64,000 nucleotides of DNA. Origin: an uncultured Flavobacteriaceae bacterium. GTDB lineage: Bacteria; Bacteroidota; Bacteroidia; Flavobacteriales; Flavobacteriaceae. The stretch's first letter is position 1. Every line of letters starts with the position of its first letter. Below the pieces are notes generated by a model. It searched no databases, was not told where the DNA came from, and worked only from the letters and a program-made list of their open reading frames with translations. The position numbers and the translations under genes are program-made. This document shows, piece after piece, positions 10,776-21,283 of the stretch. The stretch covers positions 1 to 64,000 of the forward strand of contig CAJWVI010000003.1 in assembly GCA_913048115.1 (NCBI GenBank), given 5' to 3'.

Positions 10776-13700
10776 CTAGAAGAATGCCCTTATCTGGACA
10801 CTTCCTGTATGTATCGTATTGCTTGTTTGGCTTTTTCTACCATTATAGTTGAGGTTGGCATCCAAGTATTTGGTGATTCGTTTCTGCAACAATAAACGCC
10901 ACGTATAGTTATTTCCTGGTTGAAGCCCTTCAAGCATTTGATACCCAACGGGAGAAAAGGCATTGCCATCAAAGGCATTATCAATAAAGGTAAATTCACC
11001 ATTTATTGAAATTTTTTCTGCGTTGGCATAAGCAAAAGAAGCTCCTATTTTCTTTTGATCAAGCATTTCCATACCATTAATGGTATTTTCTTTTGCAATC
11101 AAATTATAAAAAACATCAAAGCGTGTCTGGCTATTGAGTAGGTAAGATATTTTTGGATTGACCTGGTAGGTATCTAAGTTAAAATTTCTCCCTGCAAAAT
11201 TTTCAGAAGTACTTTGATTATTCCCGCTAGTGCTTTTGGCGGTTAGCAACCAGCTTTCCCAAAATTTATGGCTAAAGTTGAGCTGGTGACTCTCTATTTT
11301 ACTTGATTGTAACCCTAATGATTGTAAGTTGTCTGCTGCTGTATTAAGATAGGTGTAGCTTGTTGTGTATTTTTGTTTACCTCTATTAAAAAATAATGTA
11401 TTTCTAAAGTTTAAGATCAAGCCTAATTGGTTTTCTCCACCATCTTTAAATGGATTGATGTTAAAATCTTCATTGGCTCTGCGTACCTTCCTGTCAATAA
11501 TGTAAGAGGTTGTATTATAAAACCGAGAGAGTACTTTCAAAATACCATTTTCACCAGACCATTGTTGGAGGTTAAGCGTAAGAGTTTGTCCAAAGGTATT
11601 TTCTCTTATTTTCACAAAACGTTGATTTGGCAATAAAATTCTTATAAAATTAGCGGCATCTTGGAACTGCGCTATTTCAAATTCATCTAGTTCTTGTATT
11701 CCATTTTCATTATAATCATTCCAGGTGTAGGCGCCTTCTCCTTGGTCTACCTCAATGTATGTAAAGTCTTGTTGGGGTACAACGCCATTATTTGACGATA
11801 GGCTTGTATTTAGTCTTACCAAACCTTTAAACAAGTTTTGATTATATAATACCCGAGCGTTTAACGATTTTTCTGATTCTTGATTTGCTAGAGTTTCTAA
11901 AACACGATAATTAGCAAAGAGCGACAGTTGCCCGTTTTTAGAATTAATTAACTTAGAGTTTGCATACAGTGTGTTGCTCTTACTGACCCTTTGTACTCTT
12001 GCGTTTTTTAGGCTATCATTCGTGCGAAATCGATATCCAACATTCACAAACACTTTAGTGCTATCGCCAATACCTGCAAAGACCTCGTAGGCACTATATT
12101 TTATACTCAAGGGTGTTAATGTGTCTTGTTGAATCTCGCGTACACTGTTGTTTTCAAAACCTACTTTGGCTCCTGCCCATGCTTTGTCAAAAGAATAGGT
12201 GGCGCTAGTACTTCCTCTTATGAATTGTGTTTTTAATACCTCACCTTCACTGTCTAGGTAACTTCCATTGGCTATAAAAGTTATGTTTTTAAGCTTCGTG
12301 TTTGCTGAGATTTCATGTCGTGACCCGTCATAATTTTCAGAGAAGTGTAGCTGTTGGAACATGTAGCGCGCCGTTCCAAATGTAGCAGAAGCCACATTGG
12401 CTCCCACGCTCACAAAGCGCTGATCTCCCAAAGGGTTAACCAAATTCCAGTCTCTATTAAATTCTACATTATACAGCCGTTCAACACTTCTAAAGTCTTG
12501 GTTTATAAAATCAAAAGTACCTTGTGCAGTAAGCAATAAGCTATCGGGTCTTGATGTAATGTTTTGTTGAAAGTCAAGATGCGCCGCATACCCATTATTA
12601 TCTGCATTGTCTAGGGTTGAAAATAAATTTAAATCATTTCTACTTCCTGCTATTTCAAAATTAACATTGGTGTTCTTGCCAGGATGATATCTTCCTTTCA
12701 CCCCTCCCACTTGTAATTTTGATGGAGCATTAAGGCGTATAAATGGGGCGTATCTTCCCTGCGCTACACCATTAATGGGTGCTATATACTCAAATACCTG
12801 ATTAATTGCAGAGGATTGACTTGGTGTATAATCTCCTAGATTATCACCCACAAGAGTGAAGCGAACATTAAAAAGTTCATCCTCTGGGTTGTTTGAAAAC
12901 ACAAAGATCTCTACTGCGGTCTCTAAGAGTTGTTTTTTATATAAAATTTTTCCTTGCTCATAGCTATCTGGCATAGATGATGGGGCTGTCATTGCATCCA
13001 TATCGTCACCTGCAGCCTTTAGTATAGCAACTTGTTGCTGTGAGAGAGATTGTTGTAAGGGTTGGTTTTTTGCATCATTTTCAGAATATACATAAGCGCC
13101 AATATCAAAGGTTTCTGAGGTGTAATCTGCTCCACCATAGCCTATAAAGCGGGTGTAATTGCGCTCTGTAAATTGATATTCAACCCTAATACGCATATTG
13201 GCTGTGATAGGATAGGTAGGGTTGAATTTAATTTCGCCAGCATTATAATCAATTACATATTCTTTATTTTCTCCTCGTTGTAATAAAATACCATTTACAA
13301 ATACCTTTTCACTTCCAGATACAATGAGAACAAACAACTCTCCATTAGGCCCAACTAATTTATAAGGCCCTTGGTTTCCCTCACTCCCTACAAAATTACT
13401 GCTGCTAAACACGCCACGCACCAGTGCGCCTGATGCAAATGCAGATGTTTTGCCGCCATTTTCATGTGCAATGGTTGCTTTTAAAGAAATTCCTTGCACT
13501 TTTTTTGTAAAACGGCCAAAGTAACTGTCTTGGTTTTGCAAATCTACATCTCCAGCGCGGATATTCCAGTTATCGCTGTAGAGCTCCATGAATATTTGAT
13601 CAAACTCTTCTAGATTTTGAGAATATCCCCCTTGTTGATTTGGGATATTAGCATCTTGTATAGACGCGCGAATGGATATCTTATCACTTAATTTCCCTGA

Positions 13701-14192
13701 AATTTGAAGGTCTAGTTGAGAATCTACAACCGCATTTTGATTGTTCCCTATTGTAATTCCTCTTGAAATGCTGCCTGAGGTATTAAGGCCGTCAAAAGGA
13801 GTGAATATGTTTTCATTGCTTTTTTGGTCTAAGGTGTATAGTTTTTCTATAGCTCCAGAACTTTCTACAATAATAGCTTCATCAAATTCAAAATACTCTT
13901 TGGTTAAAAACTCTGGAAACACTAGATAATCAATGGTTAAAGAATCATTTTCAGTCAATACAGTTTTTGAAGGGAAGACTCTCGCCTTTATATAGTCAAC
14001 GCGATACAGCAATGTATCTATGGGTACCCCCTGGGTGTCTGTTAGCATTAATTTTGAGGGAATAAGAGCTACACCATCTACAACAATAGTATCTGTTACG
14101 GCTACTTTTTTGCTGCGATACCTTGAGGTGTTTTCTTGCGCATAGCCCATGAGGGTTATGAAAAATACTGCAAAAAATAATAAGTTCTTCAT
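10776..14192 (-). CDS. Large uncharacterised Bacteroidota outer-membrane beta-barrel-like protein
   Basis: Signal peptide MKNLLFFAVFFITLMGYAQ; long beta-rich repeats; C-terminal strand ends in aromatic F (VQIRAFF); GITIGNNQNAVVDSQLDLQISGKLSDKISIRASIQD resembles SprA-like surface proteins. Confidence 0.6.
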   Translation of the reverse strand: MKNLLFFAVFFITLMGYAQENTSRYRSKKVAVTDTIVVDGVALIPSKLMLTDTQGVPIDTLLYRVDYIKARVFPSKTVLTENDSLTIDYLVFPEFLTKEYFEFDEAIIVESSGAIEKLYTLDQKSNENIFTPFDGLNTSGSISRGITIGNNQNAVVDSQLDLQISGKLSDKISIRASIQDANIPNQQGGYSQNLEEFDQIFMELYSDNWNIRAGDVDLQNQDSYFGRFTKKVQGISLKATIAHENGGKTSAFASGALVRGVFSSSNFVGSEGNQGPYKLVGPNGELFVLIVSGSEKVFVNGILLQRGENKEYVIDYNAGEIKFNPTYPITANMRIRVEYQFTERNYTRFIGYGGADYTSETFDIGAYVYSENDAKNQPLQQSLSQQQVAILKAAGDDMDAMTAPSSMPDSYEQGKILYKKQLLETAVEIFVFSNNPEDELFNVRFTLVGDNLGDYTPSQSSAINQVFEYIAPINGVAQGRYAPFIRLNAPSKLQVGGVKGRYHPGKNTNVNFEIAGSRNDLNLFSTLDNADNNGYAAHLDFQQNITSRPDSLLLTAQGTFDFINQDFRSVERLYNVEFNRDWNLVNPLGDQRFVSVGANVASATFGTARYMFQQLHFSENYDGSRHEISANTKLKNITFIANGSYLDSEGEVLKTQFIRGSTSATYSFDKAWAGAKVGFENNSVREIQQDTLTPLSIKYSAYEVFAGIGDSTKVFVNVGYRFRTNDSLKNARVQRVSKSNTLYANSKLINSKNGQLSLFANYRVLETLANQESEKSLNARVLYNQNLFKGLVRLNTSLSSNNGVVPQQDFTYIEVDQGEGAYTWNDYNENGIQELDEFEIAQFQDAANFIRILLPNQRFVKIRENTFGQTLTLNLQQWSGENGILKVLSRFYNTTSYIIDRKVRRANEDFNINPFKDGGENQLGLILNFRNTLFFNRGKQKYTTSYTYLNTAADNLQSLGLQSSKIESHQLNFSHKFWESWLLTAKSTSGNNQSTSENFAGRNFNLDTYQVNPKISYLLNSQTRFDVFYNLIAKENTINGMEMLDQKKIGASFAYANAEKISINGEFTFIDNAFDGNAFSPVGYQMLEGLQPGNNYTWRLLLQKRITKYLDANLNYNGRKSQTSNTIHTGSVQIRAFF

Positions 14193-14331
14193 AGAATGAG
14201 GCTCTTTATTGTAGACCCTAAGAGAGATGTGGTATTTTACTAACGCTCATTTTTTAAATTTGTTGATTGTTTTATGAAAACCTTTCAAAGATAGGCATAG
14301 GTAAAAATACAATCTTATTTAATTTTGTAGC

Positions 14332-15096
14332 ATGAAAATACTAAGTTACAATGTAAACGGAATACGCGCGGCAATGCGCAAAGACATGTTAGGCTGGTTG
14401 CAAACCACAGATGCAGACGTAGTGTGCATACAAGAAACCAAAGCCAATAAAGATCAGGTAGAATTAGAGGCTATTGAAGCAGCAGGCTATCCATACCACT
14501 ATTGGTTTAGTGCTCAGAAAAAAGGATATAGCGGCGTCGCTATTTTCTGTAAACAAGAACCCAAGCATATTGAATATGGTACTGGTATTGAGTCTATGGA
14601 TTTTGAAGGCAGAAACATTAGAGTAGATTTTGACAGGGTTAGTGTTATGAGTTTGTACCTCCCCAGCGGTACAAATATAGCACGGTTGGAGCATAAGCTT
14701 GCGTTTATGAAGCTTTTCCAAGCCTATATTAATACCTTGAAAAAAGAGCTTCCTAATTTGGTGATTTGTGGAGATTACAATATTTGCCATGAAGCTATTG
14801 ATATTCATAATCCAGTATCAAATAAAAACTCAAGTGGCTTTTTGCCCATAGAGCGCAAATGGATTGATGATTTCATAAAGTCTGGTTTTATAGACAGTTT
14901 TAGGCACCTTAATAAGGAGCCAGATCAATATACTTGGTGGAGTTATCGCGCCAATTCTAGAGCCAATAACAAAGGATGGCGTATAGATTATAATATGGTT
15001 TCCAGGCCCTTACAAGAAAACATCAAACGCGCCGTTATATTACCAGCTGCGGTGCATAGTGATCATTGCCCTCATATGGTAGAGCTGGCTTTTTAA
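14332..15096 (+). CDS. xth: Exodeoxyribonuclease III
   Basis: MKILSYNVNGIRAA, CIQETKA, GDYNICHEAIDIHNP, HSDHCPHMVE. Confidence 0.96.
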   Translation: MKILSYNVNGIRAAMRKDMLGWLQTTDADVVCIQETKANKDQVELEAIEAAGYPYHYWFSAQKKGYSGVAIFCKQEPKHIEYGTGIESMDFEGRNIRVDFDRVSVMSLYLPSGTNIARLEHKLAFMKLFQAYINTLKKELPNLVICGDYNICHEAIDIHNPVSNKNSSGFLPIERKWIDDFIKSGFIDSFRHLNKEPDQYTWWSYRANSRANNKGWRIDYNMVSRPLQENIKRAVILPAAVHSDHCPHMVELAF

Positions 15097-15131
15097 AAAA
15101 GCTTTTTTGCACTTTTAACTCGTACATTTTC

Positions 15132-16172
15132 ATGAAATACACCACACTTCCCAACACCAACATTGAAGTAAGTAAAATTTGTTTAGGCACCATGACTTTT
15201 GGCCGTCAAAACACAGAAGCCGAAGCCCATAAACAAATGGATTTTGCATTGGATCAAGGGGTGAATTTCTTTGATACCGCAGAAATGTATGCAGTACCTT
15301 TTACACCAGAAACGCAGGGGCTTACAGAGCAATATATTGGTAACTGGTTTGCTAAAAACGGGCAACGTGATAAGGTAGTGTTAGCATCTAAAATAACAGG
15401 AAGTGGTCGTGGTATTTTTAACTCTATGCGTGATAATCTTGATTTCAGCAAGTCCTCACTTGATGATGCCTTAGATAAAAGTTTGGCGCGATTACAGACA
15501 GACTACTTAGATCTTTACCAATTACATTGGCCAGAAAGAGCTGTAAATATTTTTGGTGTTCGGGATTATAATTATAACGCTAACAAACGTTGGGAAGACA
15601 ACATTGGCGAAATTTTACACCGCTTAGAAACCTATGTTAAAGAGGGGAAAGTACGTCACTTTGGCCTTAGTAACGAAACTCCTTTTGGAGTAATGCGTTA
15701 TATGGAAGAGCACAGAAAAGGAAAACGTAAAATGGTTTCTATCCAAAATGCTTATAGCTTATTACAGCGTAGAGATGAGATCGCTTTAACTGAAGTGCTG
15801 CAAATGGAAAATGTAGGATATTTACCCTATTCTCCTCTGGCATTTGGCATGTTGTCTGGAAAATATTTGAACGGAAAAAAACCAGAAGGAGCCAGAGTCA
15901 CGATGTTTCCAAATTATTCAAGGTATCATAGTGAGAGCTCTATGAAGGCAACCCAAGCCTATCAAGATATTGCTCAAAAACACGGGCTTACTCTTTCTCA
16001 AATGGCTTTATCTTTTGTAAATGACAGGCCTTTTGTAACCAGTACTATTATTGGCGCTACATCAATGGCGCAATTGTCAGAAAACATAGACAGTATCAAT
16101 CTTAGCTTATCTGCAGAAATTTTAAAAGAAATTGATGTAGTGCACGCAGCAATGCCTAATCCTGCACCTTGA
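15132..16172 (+). CDS. Aldo/keto reductase (Tas-like)
   Basis: GTMTFGRQNTEAEAHKQMDFALDQGVNFFDTAEMYAVP; YLDLYQLHWPER; start trimmed to MKYTTLPNTN. Confidence 0.93.
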   Translation: MKYTTLPNTNIEVSKICLGTMTFGRQNTEAEAHKQMDFALDQGVNFFDTAEMYAVPFTPETQGLTEQYIGNWFAKNGQRDKVVLASKITGSGRGIFNSMRDNLDFSKSSLDDALDKSLARLQTDYLDLYQLHWPERAVNIFGVRDYNYNANKRWEDNIGEILHRLETYVKEGKVRHFGLSNETPFGVMRYMEEHRKGKRKMVSIQNAYSLLQRRDEIALTEVLQMENVGYLPYSPLAFGMLSGKYLNGKKPEGARVTMFPNYSRYHSESSMKATQAYQDIAQKHGLTLSQMALSFVNDRPFVTSTIIGATSMAQLSENIDSINLSLSAEILKEIDVVHAAMPNPAP

Positions 16173-16260
16173 TTAAAAAGAATTATAGTATCTCAATCTA
16201 AGTATTTAAAATACAAAAAGAGCCCTATTTTAAAACCATAAAGACAGCTACTATTAATCT

Positions 16261-17631
16261 TTATGCAAATAAATGCTTTACAACATCATGGACTTTGCCT
16301 AATTTAATGATTTGTATGCCATAGGTTTCTTTGGGGAGTTTACAGTATTTAGAGATAACAATACTTTCAAAACCTAGTTTTTCTGCCTCAAGGATACGCT
16401 GCTCTATTCGGTTTACGGGGCGTACCTCACCAGCCAGACCAATTTCGGCAGCAAAGCACATGCGCTTATCAATAGTGATGTCTACATTGCTAGAAAGTAC
16501 TGCAGCAACCACCGCCAAATCAATAGCAGGATCATCTACAGAAATACCTCCTGTAATATTTAAAAACACATCTTTAGCACCCAATTTAAAACCGGCTCGT
16601 TTTTCTAGAACGGCCAAAATCATGTTGAGGCGCTTGGCGTTATATCCTGTAGCACTTCGTTGGGGTGTTCCATAAACAGCCGTAGAAACGAGCGCTTGTA
16701 TTTCAATGAGCAAAGGTCTCATGCCCTCTAGGGTTGAGGCAATAGCAGTACCACTTAATTCTTCTTCGTTCTTAGAGAGTAATATTTCTGAGGGGTTTGA
16801 AACCTCTCGAAGCCCACTGCCTTGCATTTCATAGATTCCTATTTCATTGGTGCTTCCAAACCTGTTTTTATTAGCCCGTAAGATTCTATAAACATGGTTG
16901 CGGTCTCCTTCAAACTGCAGTACTGTATCTACCATATGTTCTAAGATTTTGGGTCCTGCAATGTTTCCGTCTTTGGTGATATGACCAATCAAGATAACAG
17001 GAGTTGCTGTTTCTTTGGCAAACTTAATGAGCTCTGTTGTGGTTTCCCGTATTTGCGAGATACTTCCAGCACTACTTTCTATATAATCTGTGTGCAGCGT
17101 TTGTATAGAGTCTATCACCACAATATCAGGTTGCATCTCTGAGATGTTACGAAAAATATGTTGTGTTTTTGTTTCTGTTAAAATGTAACAATGTTCACTG
17201 TTGGGATGAATACGCTCGGCGCGCATTTTTATTTGTTGTGCACTCTCTTCTCCAGAAACATAGAGTGTCTTGTAGGGTAGTTGCAGTGCTATTTGCAACA
17301 TTAAGGTGCTTTTACCGATTCCAGGCTCACCCCCTAGAAGTGTTAAGCTACCGGGCACTAGGCCTCCGCCTAATACTCGATTTAATTCTTTGTTTTTAGT
17401 GTCTATTCTAGCTTCTGCATTTGCAGATATTTCAGAAATTTTTTGTGGTTTTGCTGTTCTTTTAGTCCCTGCTGTGTTTTTTTCAGAAACATCCCAAGTA
17501 ACTTTTTCTGCTTTTTGAATAACTTCTTCAGCAACAGTATTCCATTCCTTACAAGAGGTACATTGTCCTTGCCACTTAGCAAATTGAGTGCCGCAGTTTT
17601 GACAGAAAAAGGTGGTTTTTGTTTTAGCCAT
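16261..17631 (-). CDS. radA: DNA repair protein RadA
   Basis: N-terminal Zn finger CQNCGTQFAKWQGQCTSCKEWNT, Walker A GGEPGIGKST, KNRFGSTNEIG motif. Confidence 0.97.
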   Translation of the reverse strand: MAKTKTTFFCQNCGTQFAKWQGQCTSCKEWNTVAEEVIQKAEKVTWDVSEKNTAGTKRTAKPQKISEISANAEARIDTKNKELNRVLGGGLVPGSLTLLGGEPGIGKSTLMLQIALQLPYKTLYVSGEESAQQIKMRAERIHPNSEHCYILTETKTQHIFRNISEMQPDIVVIDSIQTLHTDYIESSAGSISQIRETTTELIKFAKETATPVILIGHITKDGNIAGPKILEHMVDTVLQFEGDRNHVYRILRANKNRFGSTNEIGIYEMQGSGLREVSNPSEILLSKNEEELSGTAIASTLEGMRPLLIEIQALVSTAVYGTPQRSATGYNAKRLNMILAVLEKRAGFKLGAKDVFLNITGGISVDDPAIDLAVVAAVLSSNVDITIDKRMCFAAEIGLAGEVRPVNRIEQRILEAEKLGFESIVISKYCKLPKETYGIQIIKLGKVHDVVKHLFA

Positions 17632-17709
17632 AGATACCTATAAAAATAATTATAATCTTGAGTTCTACTATTTCAGCAAGAGAAAGTAGTTAACAAATAA
17701 ATATGTTTT

Positions 17710-18858
17710 TTAAAAGCCAAAGTCTTGTTTTATCTTGTCTGCCATATCGAGCATGATGTCAATTGTAATAAAACCAACTTCTTCTTTATCATAAGCTCCT
17801 TGAAAAATACGCATGGCTTTTTTTGGTTCTCCAATTTCTTCATAATAGCGCCCAAGGTAATAAGGCCCTAAAACAGTTTCTGGATATTCTCTTTTTGCCA
17901 TTTCTGCTATTACTTTTAATGACTCCCATTGTCCTCGTTTTTCTGCAGCTTTTGTAGTTGCAATGTAATCATTAACCCGTATTGGGTCGTTGATGCCAAA
18001 AAGGTCTGAAATGGTATTGTATTTATCAATTAGATAGTCACTAATAGGAGTGTCTAATGTTAATAATACATTTTTGTATTCTTGCACACTAATAGGCCGG
18101 TACACAGAAAACATTTTCTCAAGAGCATTTGGGATTCCTCGCGCTACTAAGGAGTAGTGAGTGGCTCCCTCAAAGGTATCATAGTAATAATTAAAATTTG
18201 GACTCTTGATGGTTTTTAGCTTATTGTTTAAGGCCTCGGCACCTTCTCTTAGATCTTTAATGTCATCAGTTGCGGTGGCTAGATAGTAAAAAACCTGTGA
18301 GCTAATATCTGGTATTCTCCCTGCCATACGTATTGAAGTATTTGGAGATAGCTCAGGACTTAGAACAATGTAACCATTAAATAATGGAGGGTTTTTATAA
18401 AGGTAAAAGTTTAAAAAGTTTGCTGTAAAGTCATGTCCAACACCTACAACAAATTTTGCTGTGCGGTATTTTGTGTCAATGTATGGCAATAACTCTAAGC
18501 CAATAAATTCAAAAAATTCGGCTCCCTTCTCTGCCGGCAAGTAATTGTCTTGATCATAATTACAGTCATCATACCGAGTTCTTGATTGCATAATACCAAC
18601 TACAATAGATTCTGGCATGTCCTCCCAATAGCTAAAGTAATCTACATTACCAGCAACAGGTTCAAACAAGTAGTCTGCGTCAAGCACAATTATTACAGGG
18701 TATATTTTGTCTAGGTTTGTATCGTAATTGCGTGGTAACTGAATCTTTATTCTCCTAGTTTGCTCGAGCTTATCACTGTTAAATTCTTCGTAGATAGTTT
18801 GTGCATTTGCAAGAAAACCAAATGCCATAAAAGCATAGAGTAGGATTATTTTTTTCAT
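17710..18858 (-). CDS. Putative secreted esterase (Fes/IroE-like alpha/beta hydrolase fold) with C-terminal TPR-like region
   Basis: Signal peptide MKKIILLYAFMAFGFLANAQ; YPVIIVLDADYLFEP; VVGVGHDFTANF in nucleophile-elbow position; C-terminal ETVLGPYYLGRYYEEIGEPKKAMRIFQGAYD. Confidence 0.75.
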   Translation of the reverse strand: MKKIILLYAFMAFGFLANAQTIYEEFNSDKLEQTRRIKIQLPRNYDTNLDKIYPVIIVLDADYLFEPVAGNVDYFSYWEDMPESIVVGIMQSRTRYDDCNYDQDNYLPAEKGAEFFEFIGLELLPYIDTKYRTAKFVVGVGHDFTANFLNFYLYKNPPLFNGYIVLSPELSPNTSIRMAGRIPDISSQVFYYLATATDDIKDLREGAEALNNKLKTIKSPNFNYYYDTFEGATHYSLVARGIPNALEKMFSVYRPISVQEYKNVLLTLDTPISDYLIDKYNTISDLFGINDPIRVNDYIATTKAAEKRGQWESLKVIAEMAKREYPETVLGPYYLGRYYEEIGEPKKAMRIFQGAYDKEEVGFITIDIMLDMADKIKQDFGF

Positions 18859-18973
18859 ATCAGAAATTTTAGGAACACGAAAGATACTCAAATTTTAAAA
18901 ATGTGTTTTGGTTTATTTTGCTTTCAGAAAAACAATGGAATAAAATTAAAATCACGAAAGACTTTCAGACTTG

Positions 18974-19927
18974 CTATGCCTCTTTGTTGTAGATGGGAAG
19001 TATTAATAATGAACAAACGCCAAGCACAATAATTGAGGTTATGCTAGAGCTCCATACAATCCAACCAAAAGCGGTACCAACAGTAAAAGGAATATTAAAC
19101 AAAACCAATACGCCCGCAATAGCAGCGGGATAGGTTCCAAAGCCACTGTTTGTGAAGGCAAATGTAAAGCTTCCAACCACAAAGGCAATCATGGTAGTGC
19201 TAAGGCCAATTTCTGCAGTTTCAGGCAAAGCCTGTGTTGCCGTATAAAAAGAAAGCAGGTACAGCCCCCAAATAAAAAAAGTATACAGGATAAAAAGACC
19301 TTTCTTTTTCATAGTAACGATACTTAGTACACCCTGTTTTAAGCCAAGAATAAATTTTTTAATTTTTGAATTTACTTTAGATGCAGAAAATTTTAGGAAT
19401 AAAAACACTAAAACTCCGAGTGTAAAAAAAGCCAAAATAACAGTATATGCGATGGAGGTCGGAATTTTTTCAAGCATATAGCTGTATAGAATATCAAACT
19501 TTAAAGCAAGCGAAATAAAGATAAAAGCGAGTAATAAAATAAGATCGACAACGCGCTCACTAATAATGGTCCCAAAGCCAGCTGAAAAAGGAATTTTCTC
19601 ATACTTGTCTAGAACGATACCTCTTGAAACCTCTCCACTTTTTGGAATAAAAACATTCATTAAATAGGCAACAGAGACCGCCATAAAGTTGTTGGCTAGT
19701 TTGGGTTTGTAGCCAAGGGGTTCTAGCATGAAAGACCATCTGTGGGCTCGACATACATGACTTAAAATACTTAAAGCAACAGAGATCGCAATAATCCAGT
19801 AATTAGCATTTTTAACGTAGCCTGTTAGCTCTTTTAATTGTGCAGGAGTAAATTTGTTGTAGATATACCATATCAAAAAAACACCCAAACCAAGGGGGAT
19901 CGTTATTTTTAAAATTTTGGAGATCAT
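18974..19927 (-). CDS. Flippase-like / lysylphosphatidylglycerol synthase TM-region (UPF0104) membrane protein
   Basis: Polytopic membrane protein; LSHVCRAHRWSFML, FIPKSGEVSRG, TNSGFGTYPAAIAG. Confidence 0.85.
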   Translation of the reverse strand: MISKILKITIPLGLGVFLIWYIYNKFTPAQLKELTGYVKNANYWIIAISVALSILSHVCRAHRWSFMLEPLGYKPKLANNFMAVSVAYLMNVFIPKSGEVSRGIVLDKYEKIPFSAGFGTIISERVVDLILLLAFIFISLALKFDILYSYMLEKIPTSIAYTVILAFFTLGVLVFLFLKFSASKVNSKIKKFILGLKQGVLSIVTMKKKGLFILYTFFIWGLYLLSFYTATQALPETAEIGLSTTMIAFVVGSFTFAFTNSGFGTYPAAIAGVLVLFNIPFTVGTAFGWIVWSSSITSIIVLGVCSLLILPIYNKEA

Positions 19928-19937
19928 TTTATTCAAA

Positions 19938-20285
19938 CTAAGTAAGTAAGTTGTGTTCATTAGGGAATACAAGAGAGGGCTTAAATGTTAAGGCCTCTTC
20001 TTGGCTTATAATGCCATAGGTAATTAGAATTAAAATATCTCCTTTGGCAACCTTTCTAGCGGCCGCTCCATTGAGTGTGATTTCTCCACTTGCTCTTGGG
20101 CCAGGAATTACATAGGTTTCAAGACGGGCGCCATTATTATTGTTTACTACCTGGATTTTTTCTCCTTCCACAATATTAGCGGCATCAAGCAAATCTTCAT
20201 CAATGGTAATGCTACCAATATAGTTGAGCTCTGCTCCGGTGACTTTAACTCTATGTATTTTTGATTTTACTACGTGTATTAACAT
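19938..20285 (-). CDS. panD: Aspartate 1-decarboxylase
   Basis: [32 protein letters not shown] with GS self-processing site; adjacent to panC. Confidence 0.97.
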   Translation of the reverse strand: MLIHVVKSKIHRVKVTGAELNYIGSITIDEDLLDAANIVEGEKIQVVNNNNGARLETYVIPGPRASGEITLNGAAARKVAKGDILILITYGIISQEEALTFKPSLVFPNEHNLLT

Positions 20286-20336
20286 GGGCTCAAAGATAAA
20301 TGAAATTCAGAAGCATGAATTCTGAATTCAAATAAA

Positions 20337-21179
20337 TTAACTCAGTTTTTGGTTATCTATCAAACGAACTTCTCCAGAAAACGCTGCAATAAAGCCACGA
20401 TAGGTAATTCCTTTGCGTTTGCGTTTTACTGTTTTTAGGGTTTTCTCGTTTGCAATTTCAAAATACTCGAGGGTCAAGCTGCTCTGCTTAAAACAATTTG
20501 AAACCATTGTGTTGATTTCTGAAATTGATTTTTCTCTGAAATATTTTGCCGCCATTCTTAAGCATTTGTTAATCACTGCAGCTGCCTGCAGTTCTTGTGC
20601 GTTTAATCTTTTATTGCGAGAACTCATTGCCAACATAGAGGGTTCTCTTATTATTGAACATCCTATTACCTTAACAGGGAGCTTCTCTATTGCTGTCATC
20701 TTTCTTACAATTTGTAATTGCTGAAAGTCTTTTTCTCCAAAGTAGGAGGTATGAGGTCGTACGGCTTTAAACAATAAGCAGACTACGGTGCCTACTCCAT
20801 CAAAATGCCCTTGCCTATGTTTTCCTTCCATTTCGGTGGCAATGCTACCGAAGTTGTATGACCTAGAGACGATGTGGTTGTTGTAAAGTTCTTTGGCTTT
20901 TGGAGCATACACAAACACAGTTCCTTGTAACGTTTCCAAAAGCGCTACGTCTTTACCTAGTGTGCGAGGATAATTTACAAGATCGCCTTCATTATTAAAT
21001 TGAGTTGGATTCACAAAAATGCTTACCACCACACAGTCATTTTCATTTAAAGCTCGGCGCACCAAGGATAAATGACCCTCGTGTAAGGCTCCCATTGTGG
21101 GAACAATGCCAATTTTTTTTGAAATCCTGTATGGATCTAATGCTGCAGATAAGGTTTGGTTTTCAGTAAAGACTTCCAT
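20337..21179 (-). CDS. panC: Pantoate--beta-alanine ligase
   Basis: IGIVPTMGALHEGHLSLVRRA, VSIFVNPTQFN, YFGEKDFQQLQIV. Confidence 0.97.
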   Translation of the reverse strand: MEVFTENQTLSAALDPYRISKKIGIVPTMGALHEGHLSLVRRALNENDCVVVSIFVNPTQFNNEGDLVNYPRTLGKDVALLETLQGTVFVYAPKAKELYNNHIVSRSYNFGSIATEMEGKHRQGHFDGVGTVVCLLFKAVRPHTSYFGEKDFQQLQIVRKMTAIEKLPVKVIGCSIIREPSMLAMSSRNKRLNAQELQAAAVINKCLRMAAKYFREKSISEINTMVSNCFKQSSLTLEYFEIANEKTLKTVKRKRKGITYRGFIAAFSGEVRLIDNQKLS

Positions 21180-21283
21180 AGTTGGGTTTTAAAGTGAAAG
21201 CAAAATTAAGATATTGAAAGCAATCTGCATAAATTTTCGTAATTTTGTGCGTTTAACACATAGTACATAAAAGCAAAGATTGT

